Origin: Burkholderia sp. WSM2232
GTDB taxonomy: Bacteria > Pseudomonadota > Gammaproteobacteria > Burkholderiales > Burkholderiaceae
Length of the DNA: 64,000 nucleotides
Assembly (NCBI RefSeq): GCF_000472545.1
Contig: NZ_AWZV01000013.1
Span: 62,001-126,000 of the forward strand
Reading direction: 5' to 3'
The position numbers were made by a program, and so were the translations under genes. Every line of letters begins with the position of its first letter. Position 1 is the first letter of the stretch. The notes under the pieces were generated by a model. The model saw nothing but the letters and a program-made list of their open reading frames with translations, was not told the origin of the DNA and did not search any database. Shown here in pieces: positions 8,872 through 17,714 of this stretch.

Positions 8872-10270
8872 CGGCGAGTTCTCCGAGCGTGAGCGGCTTG
8901 ATCGGCGGACGGATGCGGTAGTAGCCGACCTCGGCAGGCGACACGCGGCGCGCGTCGGCGATTACTTCGGTCACCGTCAGACCGCACATGCGGCCCTGGC
9001 ACGGTCCCATGCCGCAGCGTCCGAACGACTTGGCCTGATTGGGCCCGACACAGCCGAGTTCGACGAACTTGCGCAACTCGCCGGCAGTGACTTCCTCGCA
9101 ACGGCACACAATGGTTTCGTCGCGCGGAATGCGGTTGATGTCGCGCGGACGATAGAGGCTGTCGAGAAACGGCCGGATGCGCATCACTCCGGCCAGCGCG
9201 CGGCGAGGCGCGGCGGCTTCGGCGTCGCGCGCCGCGCTGCTGAGCGCGCCAAGCTGCGCGGCCACCGCGAGTCCCGCGAGCTCGCCCTGCAACGCAGCCG
9301 CCTGCGCACCGCCAATGCCCGCGCCGTCGCCCGCGACGAAAATGCCGGGCACGTCCAGTTCGCCCCACGCATCGAGCTGCGGCGTAAAGCACAACTGCGC
9401 GTCGTCCCAGCGATGCGACGCGCGCAGCGCCTGAGTGAACTGCGTATTCGGCACGACGCCCTGGTGCAGCAGGATCACGTCCGCTTCCAGACGATGCGCG
9501 ACACCTTTGGTCGTAAAGTGAAGCGCGGCGGCGCGCTCCACCTGATCATGGCCGATGCGCGCCTCGACACGCAGATCGTCGGCCGCTTCGAAAATCGGCA
9601 CGCCTGCATCGCGCAGCGTGCGGATCAGTTGCAGGCCCTTGCTGAGAAAAGGCCACGCACGCAACGCCGACAACATATGCCGCTTGGCGCGCCAGCGGTC
9701 TTCATGACGCGTGGTGTCGACGAGGGCGCGGATCGGCACGCCGGCGCGCACATACTGCCAGCCGAGCAGATAGAGCAGCGGTCCGCAGCCTGCCAGCACG
9801 GGCGGCGCGGCGGGCACTTCGCCGGCGCTCTTCAGAAGTATTTGCGCGGCGCCCGCCGTCAGCACGCCGGGCAGCGTCCAGCCGGGAATCGGAAATGGCC
9901 GCTCGAGCGCGCCGCTTGCAAGAATCACGCGCTGCGCGTCGAAGCTGCCGATCTTGCCGTCGCGCAGATAATTGACGCCGCGCTCGCGCGTGACCTGCCA
10001 CACCGTGGCGTGGGTCAGATGGCGCGCGCCGGACGCAGCGAAGGCGTCGGCGATAGCGGCGCCGGCCGCATAGTCGGGCCCGAGAATGTCCTTGCGGCGG
10101 GCATCGGCGCGACCAATCGCGCGATAGATCTGGCCGCCCACGGCGTCCTGTTCGTCGATCAATACGGTCGCAAGGCCCGCGCGCGCGGCGCGGGTCGCCG
10201 CGCTCATGCCAGCGGGACCGGCGCCGACCACCACCACGTCGACGGCCTCGGTTGCGAAATCAGCGGCCAT
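8864..10270 (-). CDS. HcnB-like FAD/NAD(P) oxidoreductase subunit with BFD-type [2Fe-2S] domain
   Basis: 468 residues. Residues 10-40 hold VVVVGAGPAGMSAATRAARAG (FAD), with a second nucleotide motif in the middle and FVAGDGAGIGGAQAA near 320-335. The C-terminus has Cys389-x-Cys391, Cys419 and Cys424 (CRC and CGMGPCQGRMCG), a BFD-like iron-sulfur domain. This is the architecture of HcnB and of the large opine oxidase subunit. The start at 10270 lies inside the end of the HcnA-like gene (overlap 11 bases). It should pass electrons from the DAO-type subunit to an acceptor through the HcnA-like [2Fe-2S] protein. Confidence 0.9.
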   Translation of the reverse strand: MAADFATEAVDVVVVGAGPAGMSAATRAARAGLATVLIDEQDAVGGQIYRAIGRADARRKDILGPDYAAGAAIADAFAASGARHLTHATVWQVTRERGVNYLRDGKIGSFDAQRVILASGALERPFPIPGWTLPGVLTAGAAQILLKSAGEVPAAPPVLAGCGPLLYLLGWQYVRAGVPIRALVDTTRHEDRWRAKRHMLSALRAWPFLSKGLQLIRTLRDAGVPIFEAADDLRVEARIGHDQVERAAALHFTTKGVAHRLEADVILLHQGVVPNTQFTQALRASHRWDDAQLCFTPQLDAWGELDVPGIFVAGDGAGIGGAQAAALQGELAGLAVAAQLGALSSAARDAEAAAPRRALAGVMRIRPFLDSLYRPRDINRIPRDETIVCRCEEVTAGELRKFVELGCVGPNQAKSFGRCGMGPCQGRMCGLTVTEVIADARRVSPAEVGYYRIRPPIKPLTLGELAGE

Positions 10271-10664
10271 GAGCGTTCTCCAGCGGTGTATCGGCGAGGC
10301 TCGCGGGCGGCAGATCGCGCGCGCCTTCCTGCGAGCGGATTCGCATGCCCGCTTTGACCTCGACCATGCACGCCTGGCGGCTCGGCACGCCGTCAATCTC
10401 GACGAGGCACTCGAAGCATGCGCCCATCATGCAGAACGGCCCGCGCGGCGCGCCGGAGACCGGCGTCGCGCGAAAGCGCGCCACGCCCGAGGCAAGCAGC
10501 GCCGCCGCGACGGAGCGTCCGGCGGGGACGGTCAACGGCTCGTCGTTGAACCAGATGCCGATGCTGGTTGCGGCTGCGTCGTCGCCCGGCAGCGGCTTGA
10601 ACAGCGTGGGTGCCGGCGTTTGAGTGCGCGCCGGCTTGGGCGCTTGAGTCGATCGTGTGGTCAT
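10260..10664 (-). CDS. HcnA-like (2Fe-2S)-binding small subunit
   Basis: 134 residues. Cysteines at 78, 83, 86 and 99 (FCMMGACFECLV and RQACMV) form the C-x4-C-x2-C-x12-C ligand set of a plant-type [2Fe-2S] domain. The first 33 residues are a Thr/Pro/Ala-rich lead without a signal peptide. It sits between a DAO-type gene and the HcnB-like gene, with an eight-base gap and an overlap respectively, as in HcnABC-type and D-hydroxyproline dehydrogenase-type complexes. Confidence 0.88.
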   Translation of the reverse strand: MTTRSTQAPKPARTQTPAPTLFKPLPGDDAAATSIGIWFNDEPLTVPAGRSVAAALLASGVARFRATPVSGAPRGPFCMMGACFECLVEIDGVPSRQACMVEVKAGMRIRSQEGARDLPPASLADTPLENAHGR

Positions 10665-10671
10665 GTCGGAG

Positions 10672-11820
10672 TCAATGAGCAGGAGTCAGTTGCGCTGCGT
10701 GCTCGAAGCGTCGCGCGGAGAAGGTGGGCAGTTCGTCGGGCAACGGCGCGCCCATGATCCACGGTGACACCCGCAGCGCATGCGCGGCGGCGAGCGTCAC
10801 GCCGCTATGGCAGGTGACCACGAATGCGCCGGGGTACGCCTCGGACTGGTCGTAGATAGGAAAACCGTCGGGGCTGTAGACGCGCAGCGCGGCCCACATG
10901 CGCACGAGCCGCACATGCCTGAGCATCGGGAAGGCGCGCACGCCGCGCCGGGCAATGTCGGCAAGCACGGGCGTGGTCGTGAAATCGTCGAAGCCGACTT
11001 CTTCCATCGAATCGCCGAACTGCACGCTGCCCTCATCGGTCTGGCGCACGTTGAGCGTGGGGTAGTGCAGAAACGGCGCGACGCGCTCGCTCACCAGCAC
11101 CTGTCCGCGATTCGGCGCGACCGGCGCCTTCAGGCCGACGAACGGCGCAAGCGTGCGATTGCCGAGTCCGGCAGCGAGCACCACTTTCGCGGCGCGATAC
11201 GTTCCGCGTTTGCCATGCACGACGAAGCTATGCCCTTGCGGCTCGATGCGCTGCGCGCGTTCAGCGGAAACCAGCCGCACGCCGCGCGCCTGCATCGCGG
11301 TGTGGAGCGCGCGCAGCAATTTCAGCGGATTCACGTGGCCGTCCATTGGCGAGTAGCTCGCGCCGATCACCGCGCTGCCGATCTGCGGAATGCGCGCGCG
11401 GACTTCGGCGGCATCGAGCATCTGGTAGGGATAATCGCCGAGCTCGGCGCGCAGCGTCGCAAGGCGCCTCGCGCGCTCGGCCAGTTCTTCGTCGGTAAAG
11501 CAGAAGTGAAAGCCGCCGGGCTGTTTCAACGCCACGTCTACGCCCGACTCCTGCAGCAGTGCCTCGGCTAACTGCGGCCAGCGCGTGGCGGAACTGCGCG
11601 ACCAGCGTGCGTATGGCGACAGGCCGTAGCCCTTGCCCTGAATCCAGACGAGGCCGAAATTGCCGCGCGAGGCGCGCAGGCCGCCGTCGTCTTCGTCGAG
11701 CACGGTGACGCGCGCGCCTTCGCGGGCGAGTCCGTATGCGACGGCGGAGCCGACGAGGCCGCCGCCCACCACGATCACATCCGCGAGCGCGCCGGAACCG
11801 GCGGTGCCTGAAGACGTCAT
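10672..11820 (-). CDS. FAD-dependent oxidoreductase, DAO/HcnC family (first copy in operon)
   Basis: 382 residues. VIVVGGGLVGSAVAYGLAREG (about 15-35) is the FAD-binding motif, followed by the DAO-family core and a C-terminal VVTCHSGVTLAAAHA segment that closes the flavin site. It is a paralogue of the protein at 7699-8871, with clear divergence. Its start overlaps the upstream permease stop by four bases (ATGA type), so it is tightly coupled to the transporter. This suggests it oxidises the imported compound at an amine carbon. Confidence 0.9.
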   Translation of the reverse strand: MTSSGTAGSGALADVIVVGGGLVGSAVAYGLAREGARVTVLDEDDGGLRASRGNFGLVWIQGKGYGLSPYARWSRSSATRWPQLAEALLQESGVDVALKQPGGFHFCFTDEELAERARRLATLRAELGDYPYQMLDAAEVRARIPQIGSAVIGASYSPMDGHVNPLKLLRALHTAMQARGVRLVSAERAQRIEPQGHSFVVHGKRGTYRAAKVVLAAGLGNRTLAPFVGLKAPVAPNRGQVLVSERVAPFLHYPTLNVRQTDEGSVQFGDSMEEVGFDDFTTTPVLADIARRGVRAFPMLRHVRLVRMWAALRVYSPDGFPIYDQSEAYPGAFVVTCHSGVTLAAAHALRVSPWIMGAPLPDELPTFSARRFEHAAQLTPAH

Positions 11821-12614
11821 TGAGCTTCTCCGATCAGAATGCGGTCCAGTCCGACCATGCGGTCGAGCAGAACCATCAGCAGGACCGTGCCGACAATCAG
11901 CACCGCCGACACCGAGGCGACGAGCGGATCGATCGTCTGCGCGATCTGGTTGTACATGGCGACGGGCAGCGTGGTCGTGCCGGGCGTCGCGACGAAAATG
12001 GTCATGGTCAGTTCGTCGAAACTCTGGATGAACGACAGCACCCAGCCGCCTGCCACGCCGGTGCGGATCATCGGCAGCACCACGCGGCGAAAGGCGGTGA
12101 AGCGGCTAGCGCCGCACGAGAGCGCGGCGCGCTGCGCATCGCGGTCGAGTCCGACTGCCGACGAGAGCGCGAGACGCAGCGCATACGGCAGCACGATCAC
12201 CACATGCGCGCAGACCAGCGACCAGAACGAACCCGACAGATGCAGCAGCGACAGAAAGCGCAGAAACGCGATGCCGAGCACGACGGCGGGGATCATCATC
12301 GGCGAGAGGAAGAAGCTGGTGAGCGCCGCGCGGCCGGGAAAGCGATAGCGCGCGATGGCGAGCGCGGCGGGCACCGCGAGCAGCACGCCGATGGTCGCCG
12401 CCGCGAAGGCGAGCCGCACCGACAGCCAGAAGGCCGCGACGATGTCGCTGTTATCGAAGATCGCGCGGAACCAGCGCAGCGACGCGCCGTCGAAGGGCAT
12501 CGAGATGAAGCCCTTGTCGGTGAACGCCACCAACATCACCACCACGAGCGGCGCGAGAATGAAGCTCAGAAAGAACGCGTTGTAGATGAGGCCGGCCATG
12601 CAGTTCTGTTTCAT
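11817..12614 (-). CDS. ABC transporter permease, PotC-like
   Basis: 265 residues from the ATG at 12614, which has AAGGAG eight bases ahead; an in-frame start at 12632 would overlap the preceding gene. Six hydrophobic segments and the binding-protein-dependent transport EAA-type loop (ALSCGASRFTAFRRVVLPMI, about 180-200) mark an inner-membrane permease of the spermidine/putrescine/opine class. It pairs with the permease just upstream. Confidence 0.9.
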   Translation of the reverse strand: MKQNCMAGLIYNAFFLSFILAPLVVVMLVAFTDKGFISMPFDGASLRWFRAIFDNSDIVAAFWLSVRLAFAAATIGVLLAVPAALAIARYRFPGRAALTSFFLSPMMIPAVVLGIAFLRFLSLLHLSGSFWSLVCAHVVIVLPYALRLALSSAVGLDRDAQRAALSCGASRFTAFRRVVLPMIRTGVAGGWVLSFIQSFDELTMTIFVATPGTTTLPVAMYNQIAQTIDPLVASVSAVLIVGTVLLMVLLDRMVGLDRILIGEAQ

Positions 12615-12628
12615 GATCGCTCTCCTTC

Positions 12629-13501
12629 TCAATCGAAGATGTGCTTGAAGCGGCGCTCGGCGAGGCGGCTGCAGCCCATTACGATCGCCACGTTGGCGAT
12701 CAGCAGCAGCACGGCGATGCTCGCGCCGAGCGGCCAGTTCAGCGTGCCGAGGAACTCGTCATAGGCGGCGGTGGCAACCACTTTCAGGCGCCGCCCGCCG
12801 ATCAGCGCGGGCGTGGCGAATGCCGACGCCGACAGCGCGAACACGATGATCGCGCCCGACAGCACGCCTGGCATGATCTGCGGCAGCACCACGCGGCGGA
12901 ACACCGCGAACGGCGAGCCGCCGAGCGAACGGCCGGCCCATTCCACTTGCGGGTCGAGCTTTTGCATCGTCGCCCACACGGACATCACCATGAAGGGCAC
13001 CAGCACATGCGTGAGCGCGATGATCATGCCGGTCATCGTGAAGACGAGGCGAATGGGTTCGTCGGTAATACGCAGCGATTGCAGCAGGTTGTTGAGCACG
13101 CCGTTGTTGCCGAGCAGAATCTGCCAGCCGAGCGTGCGCACCACCACCGAGATCAGCAGCGGTCCAAGCACGATCAGCAGACACAGCGACTGCCACGGGC
13201 GCTTCATCCGCGCGAGCACGATCGTTTCGGGCACGCCCAGCACAATGGACAGCAGCGTGACGGCGAAGGCGAGACCGGCGGTGCGCAGAAAGATCGCACC
13301 GTAGTAGGGGTCGCTCACCACCTCCCAGTAGTTCGTGAGCGTATAGGCGGAGGTGACGCCGGCAGTGTCGCTGAACACGCGGAACGACAGCATCAGCGTG
13401 AGCACGAGCGGCACCAGCAACAGCCCGACGAAGAGCAGCAGCGCGGGCCCTGACAGCAGCCACGGCGTGGCGCCGGCGCGGTCGTCGTCAAGCGTGGCCA
13501 T
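12629..13501 (-). CDS. ABC transporter permease, PotB-like
   Basis: 290 residues with six predicted membrane helices and an EAA loop (GRSLGGSPFAVFRRVVLPQI, about 195-215). It is the first permease of the pair, overlapping the ATPase gene by 14 bases and ending 14 bases before the next permease start. Together with the ATPase, permease C and binding protein it makes a complete PotABCD-like importer for a polyamine, opine or amino acid-like solute. Confidence 0.9.
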   Translation of the reverse strand: MATLDDDRAGATPWLLSGPALLLFVGLLLVPLVLTLMLSFRVFSDTAGVTSAYTLTNYWEVVSDPYYGAIFLRTAGLAFAVTLLSIVLGVPETIVLARMKRPWQSLCLLIVLGPLLISVVVRTLGWQILLGNNGVLNNLLQSLRITDEPIRLVFTMTGMIIALTHVLVPFMVMSVWATMQKLDPQVEWAGRSLGGSPFAVFRRVVLPQIMPGVLSGAIIVFALSASAFATPALIGGRRLKVVATAAYDEFLGTLNWPLGASIAVLLLIANVAIVMGCSRLAERRFKHIFD

Positions 13502-14567
13502 GAGCGCCCTCCGGACCGTCTTGCGTGAGCACGCGCAGGTCGTCGTCGGTCCATGCGAGGCCTACTTCGTGGCCTTCATCGGGCGGCGGCGCGCCCAGGT
13601 TCGGCTGCGCGACGCGCAGTTTGCCGAGCTCGGTCTCCACTTCCAGCAGCCATTGATTGCCGACGAACACCCGTGTCGCGATGCGCCCGCGCAGACGGGC
13701 ATCGCCATTGGCAAGATGGACTTTCTCGGGGCGAATGTAGACATGCACAGCGCCGTCGACATGGCGGCCTTCGTGGGGCACGTGCAGCGTGGTGCCCGAG
13801 ACGGCGACCACCGCGCAGCGCGGATTGCGGTGCAACACTTCGCCCGACAGCGTGTTCGTGCGGCCGAGGAACGTGGAGGCGAACGGCGTGGCGGGGCGCT
13901 CGTAGGCGTCGTAGGGCGTGCTCAACTGCGCAATCGTGCCGCGGTGCATGACGGCGATGCGGTCGCTCATCGTCATTGCTTCGACCTGGTCGTGCGTGAC
14001 CAGGATCGTCGTGATGCCGAGGCGCTTCTGGATCGCGCGAAGCTCGATGTGCATTTCCTCGCGCAGCTTGGCGTCGAGATTCGACATCGGCTCGTCGAGC
14101 AGCAGCAGTTCCGGTTCCATCGCGATGGCGCGCGCAATCGCCACGCGTTGCCGCTGGCCGCCCGACAGCTCCTTCGGATACCGATGCCCGAGACCGTTCA
14201 GGCGCACGAGAGCGAGGGCCTCCGCGACCCGCTCCTCGCGCTCCTGACGCCTGACCTTGCGCATTTCGAGCCCGAAGCCGACGTTGCCCGCCACCGTCAT
14301 GTGCGGAAACAGCGCGTAGCTCTGAAACACCACGCCTATGCCGCGTTTCTCCGGACGCTCGTTCGTGATGTCGCGGCCGTCGAGCATGATGCGGCCCGTG
14401 GTCGGCGAGACGAAGCCGGCCACCATTTGCAGCGTGGTCGTCTTGCCGCAGCCGGACGGGCCGAGCAGCGCGAGCAGTTCGCCCCGTTCGACCTCCAGAT
14501 CGAGCTGTTCTATTGCGGTGAAATCGCCGTAGCGTTTCGAAATGCCATGCAGAGTCAGGAAGGCCAT
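13488..14567 (-). CDS. ABC transporter ATP-binding protein, PotA-like
   Basis: 359 residues from the ATG at 14567. Walker A GPSGCGKTT (about 36-44), Q-loop, signature LSGGQRQRVAIARA and Walker B LLLLDEPMSNLD are all intact, followed by a C-terminal TOBE-type regulatory domain from about residue 270. It energises the importer encoded by the neighbouring permeases and binding protein. The gene lies between the binding protein (57-base gap) and the first permease (overlap). Confidence 0.93.
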   Translation of the reverse strand: MAFLTLHGISKRYGDFTAIEQLDLEVERGELLALLGPSGCGKTTTLQMVAGFVSPTTGRIMLDGRDITNERPEKRGIGVVFQSYALFPHMTVAGNVGFGLEMRKVRRQEREERVAEALALVRLNGLGHRYPKELSGGQRQRVAIARAIAMEPELLLLDEPMSNLDAKLREEMHIELRAIQKRLGITTILVTHDQVEAMTMSDRIAVMHRGTIAQLSTPYDAYERPATPFASTFLGRTNTLSGEVLHRNPRCAVVAVSGTTLHVPHEGRHVDGAVHVYIRPEKVHLANGDARLRGRIATRVFVGNQWLLEVETELGKLRVAQPNLGAPPPDEGHEVGLAWTDDDLRVLTQDGPEGAHGHA

Positions 14568-14624
14568 GCGTCTTGCTCCTTCATCGGTTCGCGCGCCGCG
14601 CGAGGGACGGGCCGGTGCCACACG

Positions 14625-15701
14625 TTAGCGCTCGACTGAACGATTCCAGCGCTCCGTCCATTCGGTGCGATGCTGGTTGATGGTCGCCCAGTCCATTGCG
14701 GTGAGCTTTCCGATCTGCTCGGGGCCGTACGGCACGCGTGCGGCGATTTCAGGCGTGAGCTTGACGTTCCGGTTCACGGGACCAAGACCGATGTTTTGCG
14801 CCTGCAGCACCTGCACTTCCGGGGTCAACAGGTACTGAACGAATTGCTGCGACAACTGCGGCTGCGCGTTTTCGGCGACCACGCACGCGGCGACTTGCAG
14901 CGCGACCGCGCCTTCCTTCGGATAGACGAATTTCAGCGGAAAACCCGTGTTCTGCAGGGCGACCGCGCGACCGCTGCCGTACGGCGCGAGGATCACGTCG
15001 CCGGCTTGCATCTGGCCGTCCATTTCGCCGGGCGTCGGCGCCCAGGAGAGCACGTTGGGCGCGACCTGCTTCGTCATCGCGCTGAAGCCCGGGTCGATGT
15101 TCTTCTCGCCGCCGCCGGACAGACGCGCGAGCATTACGAGCGTATGCAGGCCGTACGTGTTGGTGATCGGCGGAACGCCAAGCTTGCCCTTGATGCGGCT
15201 GTCCGTGAGCGCTTTCCACGAATCGGGCGGCGGCAGGCCGGCCTTTTTGAAGGCTTCTTCGTTGTAGCCGATGCCGGTCGCCACCATGCCCACGCCGACC
15301 GCGCTGGGCCCGAGTTTCGCGAGCGGGTAGACGTCTTTCATGACCGGCGCGTCGTCCAGTTTCGCGCAGAGGTTCAATTGCATCGCCTGATACATGGGGC
15401 CGTCGTCCATCACCGCCACGTTGATCTGCTGGTGGCCCTTCTGCGCCTGGAGTTTGGCGAGCGTATCGCTCGAATTGCCCGCGACGTAGACGATCTTCAC
15501 GTTGTGCGCCTTCTCGAACGGCGGAATGATTTTCTGCCGGTAGAGCTGCTCGTTCGAGCCCCCCACGTTCGCGACATACAGCGTGGTCTCGGCCTGCGCG
15601 ACGAGCGGCGCGGCGAGGCTCAATGCGATGGAAGCGGCGGCGAGCGAGATGAAGGAAGGGGCAGACGGGGCGAACAGACGGCGATGCAGCGCTCTTTTCA
15701 T
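14625..15701 (-). CDS. Periplasmic solute-binding protein of the PotD/opine class
   Basis: 358 residues. A Sec signal peptide (SLAAPLVAQAE, cleavage near residue 37) precedes ETTLYVANVGG and a type II binding-protein fold. First gene of the minus-strand operon that runs to 7240, so its promoter should lie in the 156-base divergent region shared with the LysR gene at 15858. The ligand is unknown; the downstream oxidases point to an opine, an N-alkyl amino acid or a D-amino acid. Confidence 0.9.
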   Translation of the reverse strand: MKRALHRRLFAPSAPSFISLAAASIALSLAAPLVAQAETTLYVANVGGSNEQLYRQKIIPPFEKAHNVKIVYVAGNSSDTLAKLQAQKGHQQINVAVMDDGPMYQAMQLNLCAKLDDAPVMKDVYPLAKLGPSAVGVGMVATGIGYNEEAFKKAGLPPPDSWKALTDSRIKGKLGVPPITNTYGLHTLVMLARLSGGGEKNIDPGFSAMTKQVAPNVLSWAPTPGEMDGQMQAGDVILAPYGSGRAVALQNTGFPLKFVYPKEGAVALQVAACVVAENAQPQLSQQFVQYLLTPEVQVLQAQNIGLGPVNRNVKLTPEIAARVPYGPEQIGKLTAMDWATINQHRTEWTERWNRSVER

Positions 15702-15857
15702 GACGACGATCTCCAGTTCCGGTGTGTGGGGCGGGCTTCACGGCCCGTCGGTGAAAGGCAGTGTCGCGCCGGCTCGTCATGTCGTCCAATACGAATAAAA
15801 TACCTACCTATGCATGGATGATATGAATCAACCAACCACCGCCTGGGGAAAACACGC

Positions 15858-16817
15858 ATGAATCTGAAGCATATCGAGGCATTTCGCGCGGTGATGGTGT
15901 CGGGCTCGATGACCGCCGCAGCAAAAGCGCTGTTCACTTCGCAGCCCAACGTGAGCCGCCTCATTGCGCAACTGGAGCGCGACACGGGCCTGCAGCTCTT
16001 TCAGCGCAGCGGCGTGCGGCTGATTCCCACTAGCGAGGGGCAGGCGTTTTTTCGCGAGGTCGAACGGGCTTTCGTCGGTTTGCAGGGTCTCGCCAATGCG
16101 GCCGCGCAGATTCGCAACCTCGGCAGCGGGCGCTTGCGCATCGCCGCCATGCCGTCAGCGGGCATGACGCTGGTGCCGCATGCGATCAAGCGGTTCGTCG
16201 AACTCTTTCCGGACGTGACCGTGTCGCTTCATGTGAACACGTCGGCCACGGTCAATCATTGGACCGCCTCGCAGTTCTGCGACCTTGGCGTGGCTGTCTA
16301 CGTGAGCGAGGCGTCGGCTTGCGAGGTGGAGCAGCTCTCGGACGTGGCTGCTGTATGCGTGATGCCGGCCGCGCATCGGCTCGCGGCAAAGCGCAGCATC
16401 AAGCCCGACGATCTGGAAGGGGAGTCGTTCATTTCGCTGTGTCACGGCGACGGAACCCGCGCGCTGATGGACGAGGTATTCGAGCGTGCGGGCGTGCAGC
16501 GCGTGCTCGCGATAGAGGCGCAGTACACGGCGATGTGCTGCGAGATGGTGCGGCACGGCATGGGCGTGACGCTCGCGCATCCGATTGTCGCGCGCGACTA
16601 TGCGGGGCCGGACATTGCGATTCGCCCATTCGTGCCGGCCACGCGCTTTCAGACCTATTTGCTGTTTCCGCCGCATCGGCCGCGAGAGCGGCTGGCTTCC
16701 GCGTTCGTCGAGGTGTTGCGCGAATTGCACGACGAATTGCTGGCCGAGGTCCAGCCGCAGTCGCAGTCGCGCAATGCGGCCGGTCGCGCTCGCGCGCGCT
16801 CGCGGGTTCGGGCGTGA
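15858..16817 (+). CDS. LysR family regulator, NocR/OccR-like
   Basis: 319 residues. The N-terminal HTH (HIEAFRAVMVSGSMTAAAKA, then TSQPNVSRLIAQLE) and the FVGLQGLANAAAQIR linker resemble the opine-catabolism regulators NocR and OccR. It is divergent from the binding protein gene of the oxidase operon, the standard arrangement for a LysR regulator of that operon. The shared intergenic region is AT-richer around 15790-15830, but I could not assign a clear T-N11-A box. It ends 28 bases before the convergent UbiX gene. Confidence 0.9.
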   Translation: MNLKHIEAFRAVMVSGSMTAAAKALFTSQPNVSRLIAQLERDTGLQLFQRSGVRLIPTSEGQAFFREVERAFVGLQGLANAAAQIRNLGSGRLRIAAMPSAGMTLVPHAIKRFVELFPDVTVSLHVNTSATVNHWTASQFCDLGVAVYVSEASACEVEQLSDVAAVCVMPAAHRLAAKRSIKPDDLEGESFISLCHGDGTRALMDEVFERAGVQRVLAIEAQYTAMCCEMVRHGMGVTLAHPIVARDYAGPDIAIRPFVPATRFQTYLLFPPHRPRERLASAFVEVLRELHDELLAEVQPQSQSRNAAGRARARSRVRA

Positions 16818-16844
16818 CGAAGCGGGCTTTCTGCCGCGCGCGGT

Positions 16845-17450
16845 TTAGCCGTTGGCGACGCTCACGAGCTTCTTTTCATTGTGCTCGCCGGTCCAGCGCT
16901 TGACGGTGCCCGCGTCGATATCGAACAGGTCGAGCACGCGTCCCAGCGTGTGATCGATCATTTGCTGGAGATTGTCGGGCCGCGCGTAGAACGCCGGCAC
17001 CGGCGGATAGATGATCGCGCCGATTTCGGTTGCGGCCGTCATATTGCGCAGATGCCCGAGATGCAGCGGCGTTTCGCGCACCATCAGCACCACGCGCTTG
17101 CGCTCCTTCAGCATCACATCTGCCGCGCGCGATAGCAGCGAGCCCGTGTTGCCCGTCGCTACCTCGGCAAGCGTTTTCATCGAGCAGGGCGCAACGATCA
17201 TACCGTCCACGCGAAACGATCCGCTCGAAATCGCCGCGCCGATATCCGCGTTCGGGTAGTGCTCGTCGGCGAGCGCCTGCACGTCTGCTGTGCGCAGATC
17301 CGTCTCGTAGGCGAGCGTCATCTGCGCCGAGCGGCTCATCACCAGATGCGACTCCACGTCGAGCTCGCGCAGCATTTCCAGCAGCCTCACGCCATAGACC
17401 ACGCCGGAAGCGCCGCTGATTCCCACCACGATACGTTTGCGTCGATCCAT
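16845..17450 (-). CDS. ubiX: UbiX/Pad1-type flavin prenyltransferase
   Basis: 201 residues. IVVGISGASGVVYGVRLLEML (about 8-28) binds FMN; SSGSFRVDGMIVAPCSMKTLA and LMVRETPLHLGHLRNM are the conserved UbiX segments. The enzyme makes prenylated FMN, the cofactor of UbiD decarboxylases, and two UbiD-type genes lie in the same island. The start at 17450 was chosen because the motif begins just after it. Its promoter region carries one copy of the shared 41-bp regulatory element (17558-17598), divergent from the copy serving the UbiD gene. This is probably a catabolic copy rather than the ubiquinone-pathway one. Confidence 0.93.
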   Translation of the reverse strand: MDRRKRIVVGISGASGVVYGVRLLEMLRELDVESHLVMSRSAQMTLAYETDLRTADVQALADEHYPNADIGAAISSGSFRVDGMIVAPCSMKTLAEVATGNTGSLLSRAADVMLKERKRVVLMVRETPLHLGHLRNMTAATEIGAIIYPPVPAFYARPDNLQQMIDHTLGRVLDLFDIDAGTVKRWTGEHNEKKLVSVANG

Positions 17451-17557
17451 CTTCGTCGTCTCTGTTTGATCCACCAGTATCCGCCAATGCGTCGATTCGC
17501 CGTTGCGGCAGGCTCGTATGTCTAGGTGCTCAGGTTGCATGAGATGCGCGGAATGCG

Positions 17558-17598
17558 CCAAACGAAATCTGTTCATGCGTGGCATGAGGTCTTTTCAT
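17558..17598 (-). promoter_or_regulatory. Shared 41-bp regulatory element, copy 1 (toward UbiX gene)
   Basis: Read on the minus strand: ATGAA (17598-17594), five bases, CTCATG, five bases, CATGAA, eight bases, GTTTGG (17563-17558). ATGAA-N5-CTCAT has T-N11-A spacing as in LysR-type boxes, and TTTGGC fits a -35 hexamer, with TGCAAC 17 bases on as a weak -10. The UbiX start is 107 bases downstream. Confidence 0.75.
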
Positions 17599-17607
17599 TG
17601 TCCGCGG

Positions 17608-17648
17608 ATGAAATCCGTTCATGACGTGTATGAGAAATCAGCGTTTGC
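17608..17648 (+). promoter_or_regulatory. Shared 41-bp regulatory element, copy 2 (toward UbiD gene 1)
   Basis: ATGAA (17608-17612), five bases, TTCATG, five bases, TATGAG, eight bases, GTTTGC (17643-17648). Nine bases separate it from the divergent copy 1. TTTGCG followed at 17-base spacing by CTCAGT is a possible weak promoter. The UbiD gene starts 66 bases downstream. Confidence 0.75.
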
Positions 17649-17714
17649 GAGCGAGGGGCGTTCTGCCTCAGTCTGCGCTCACCGTCGTTTCCCTTGGTCA
17701 TTCACTGGACAACC

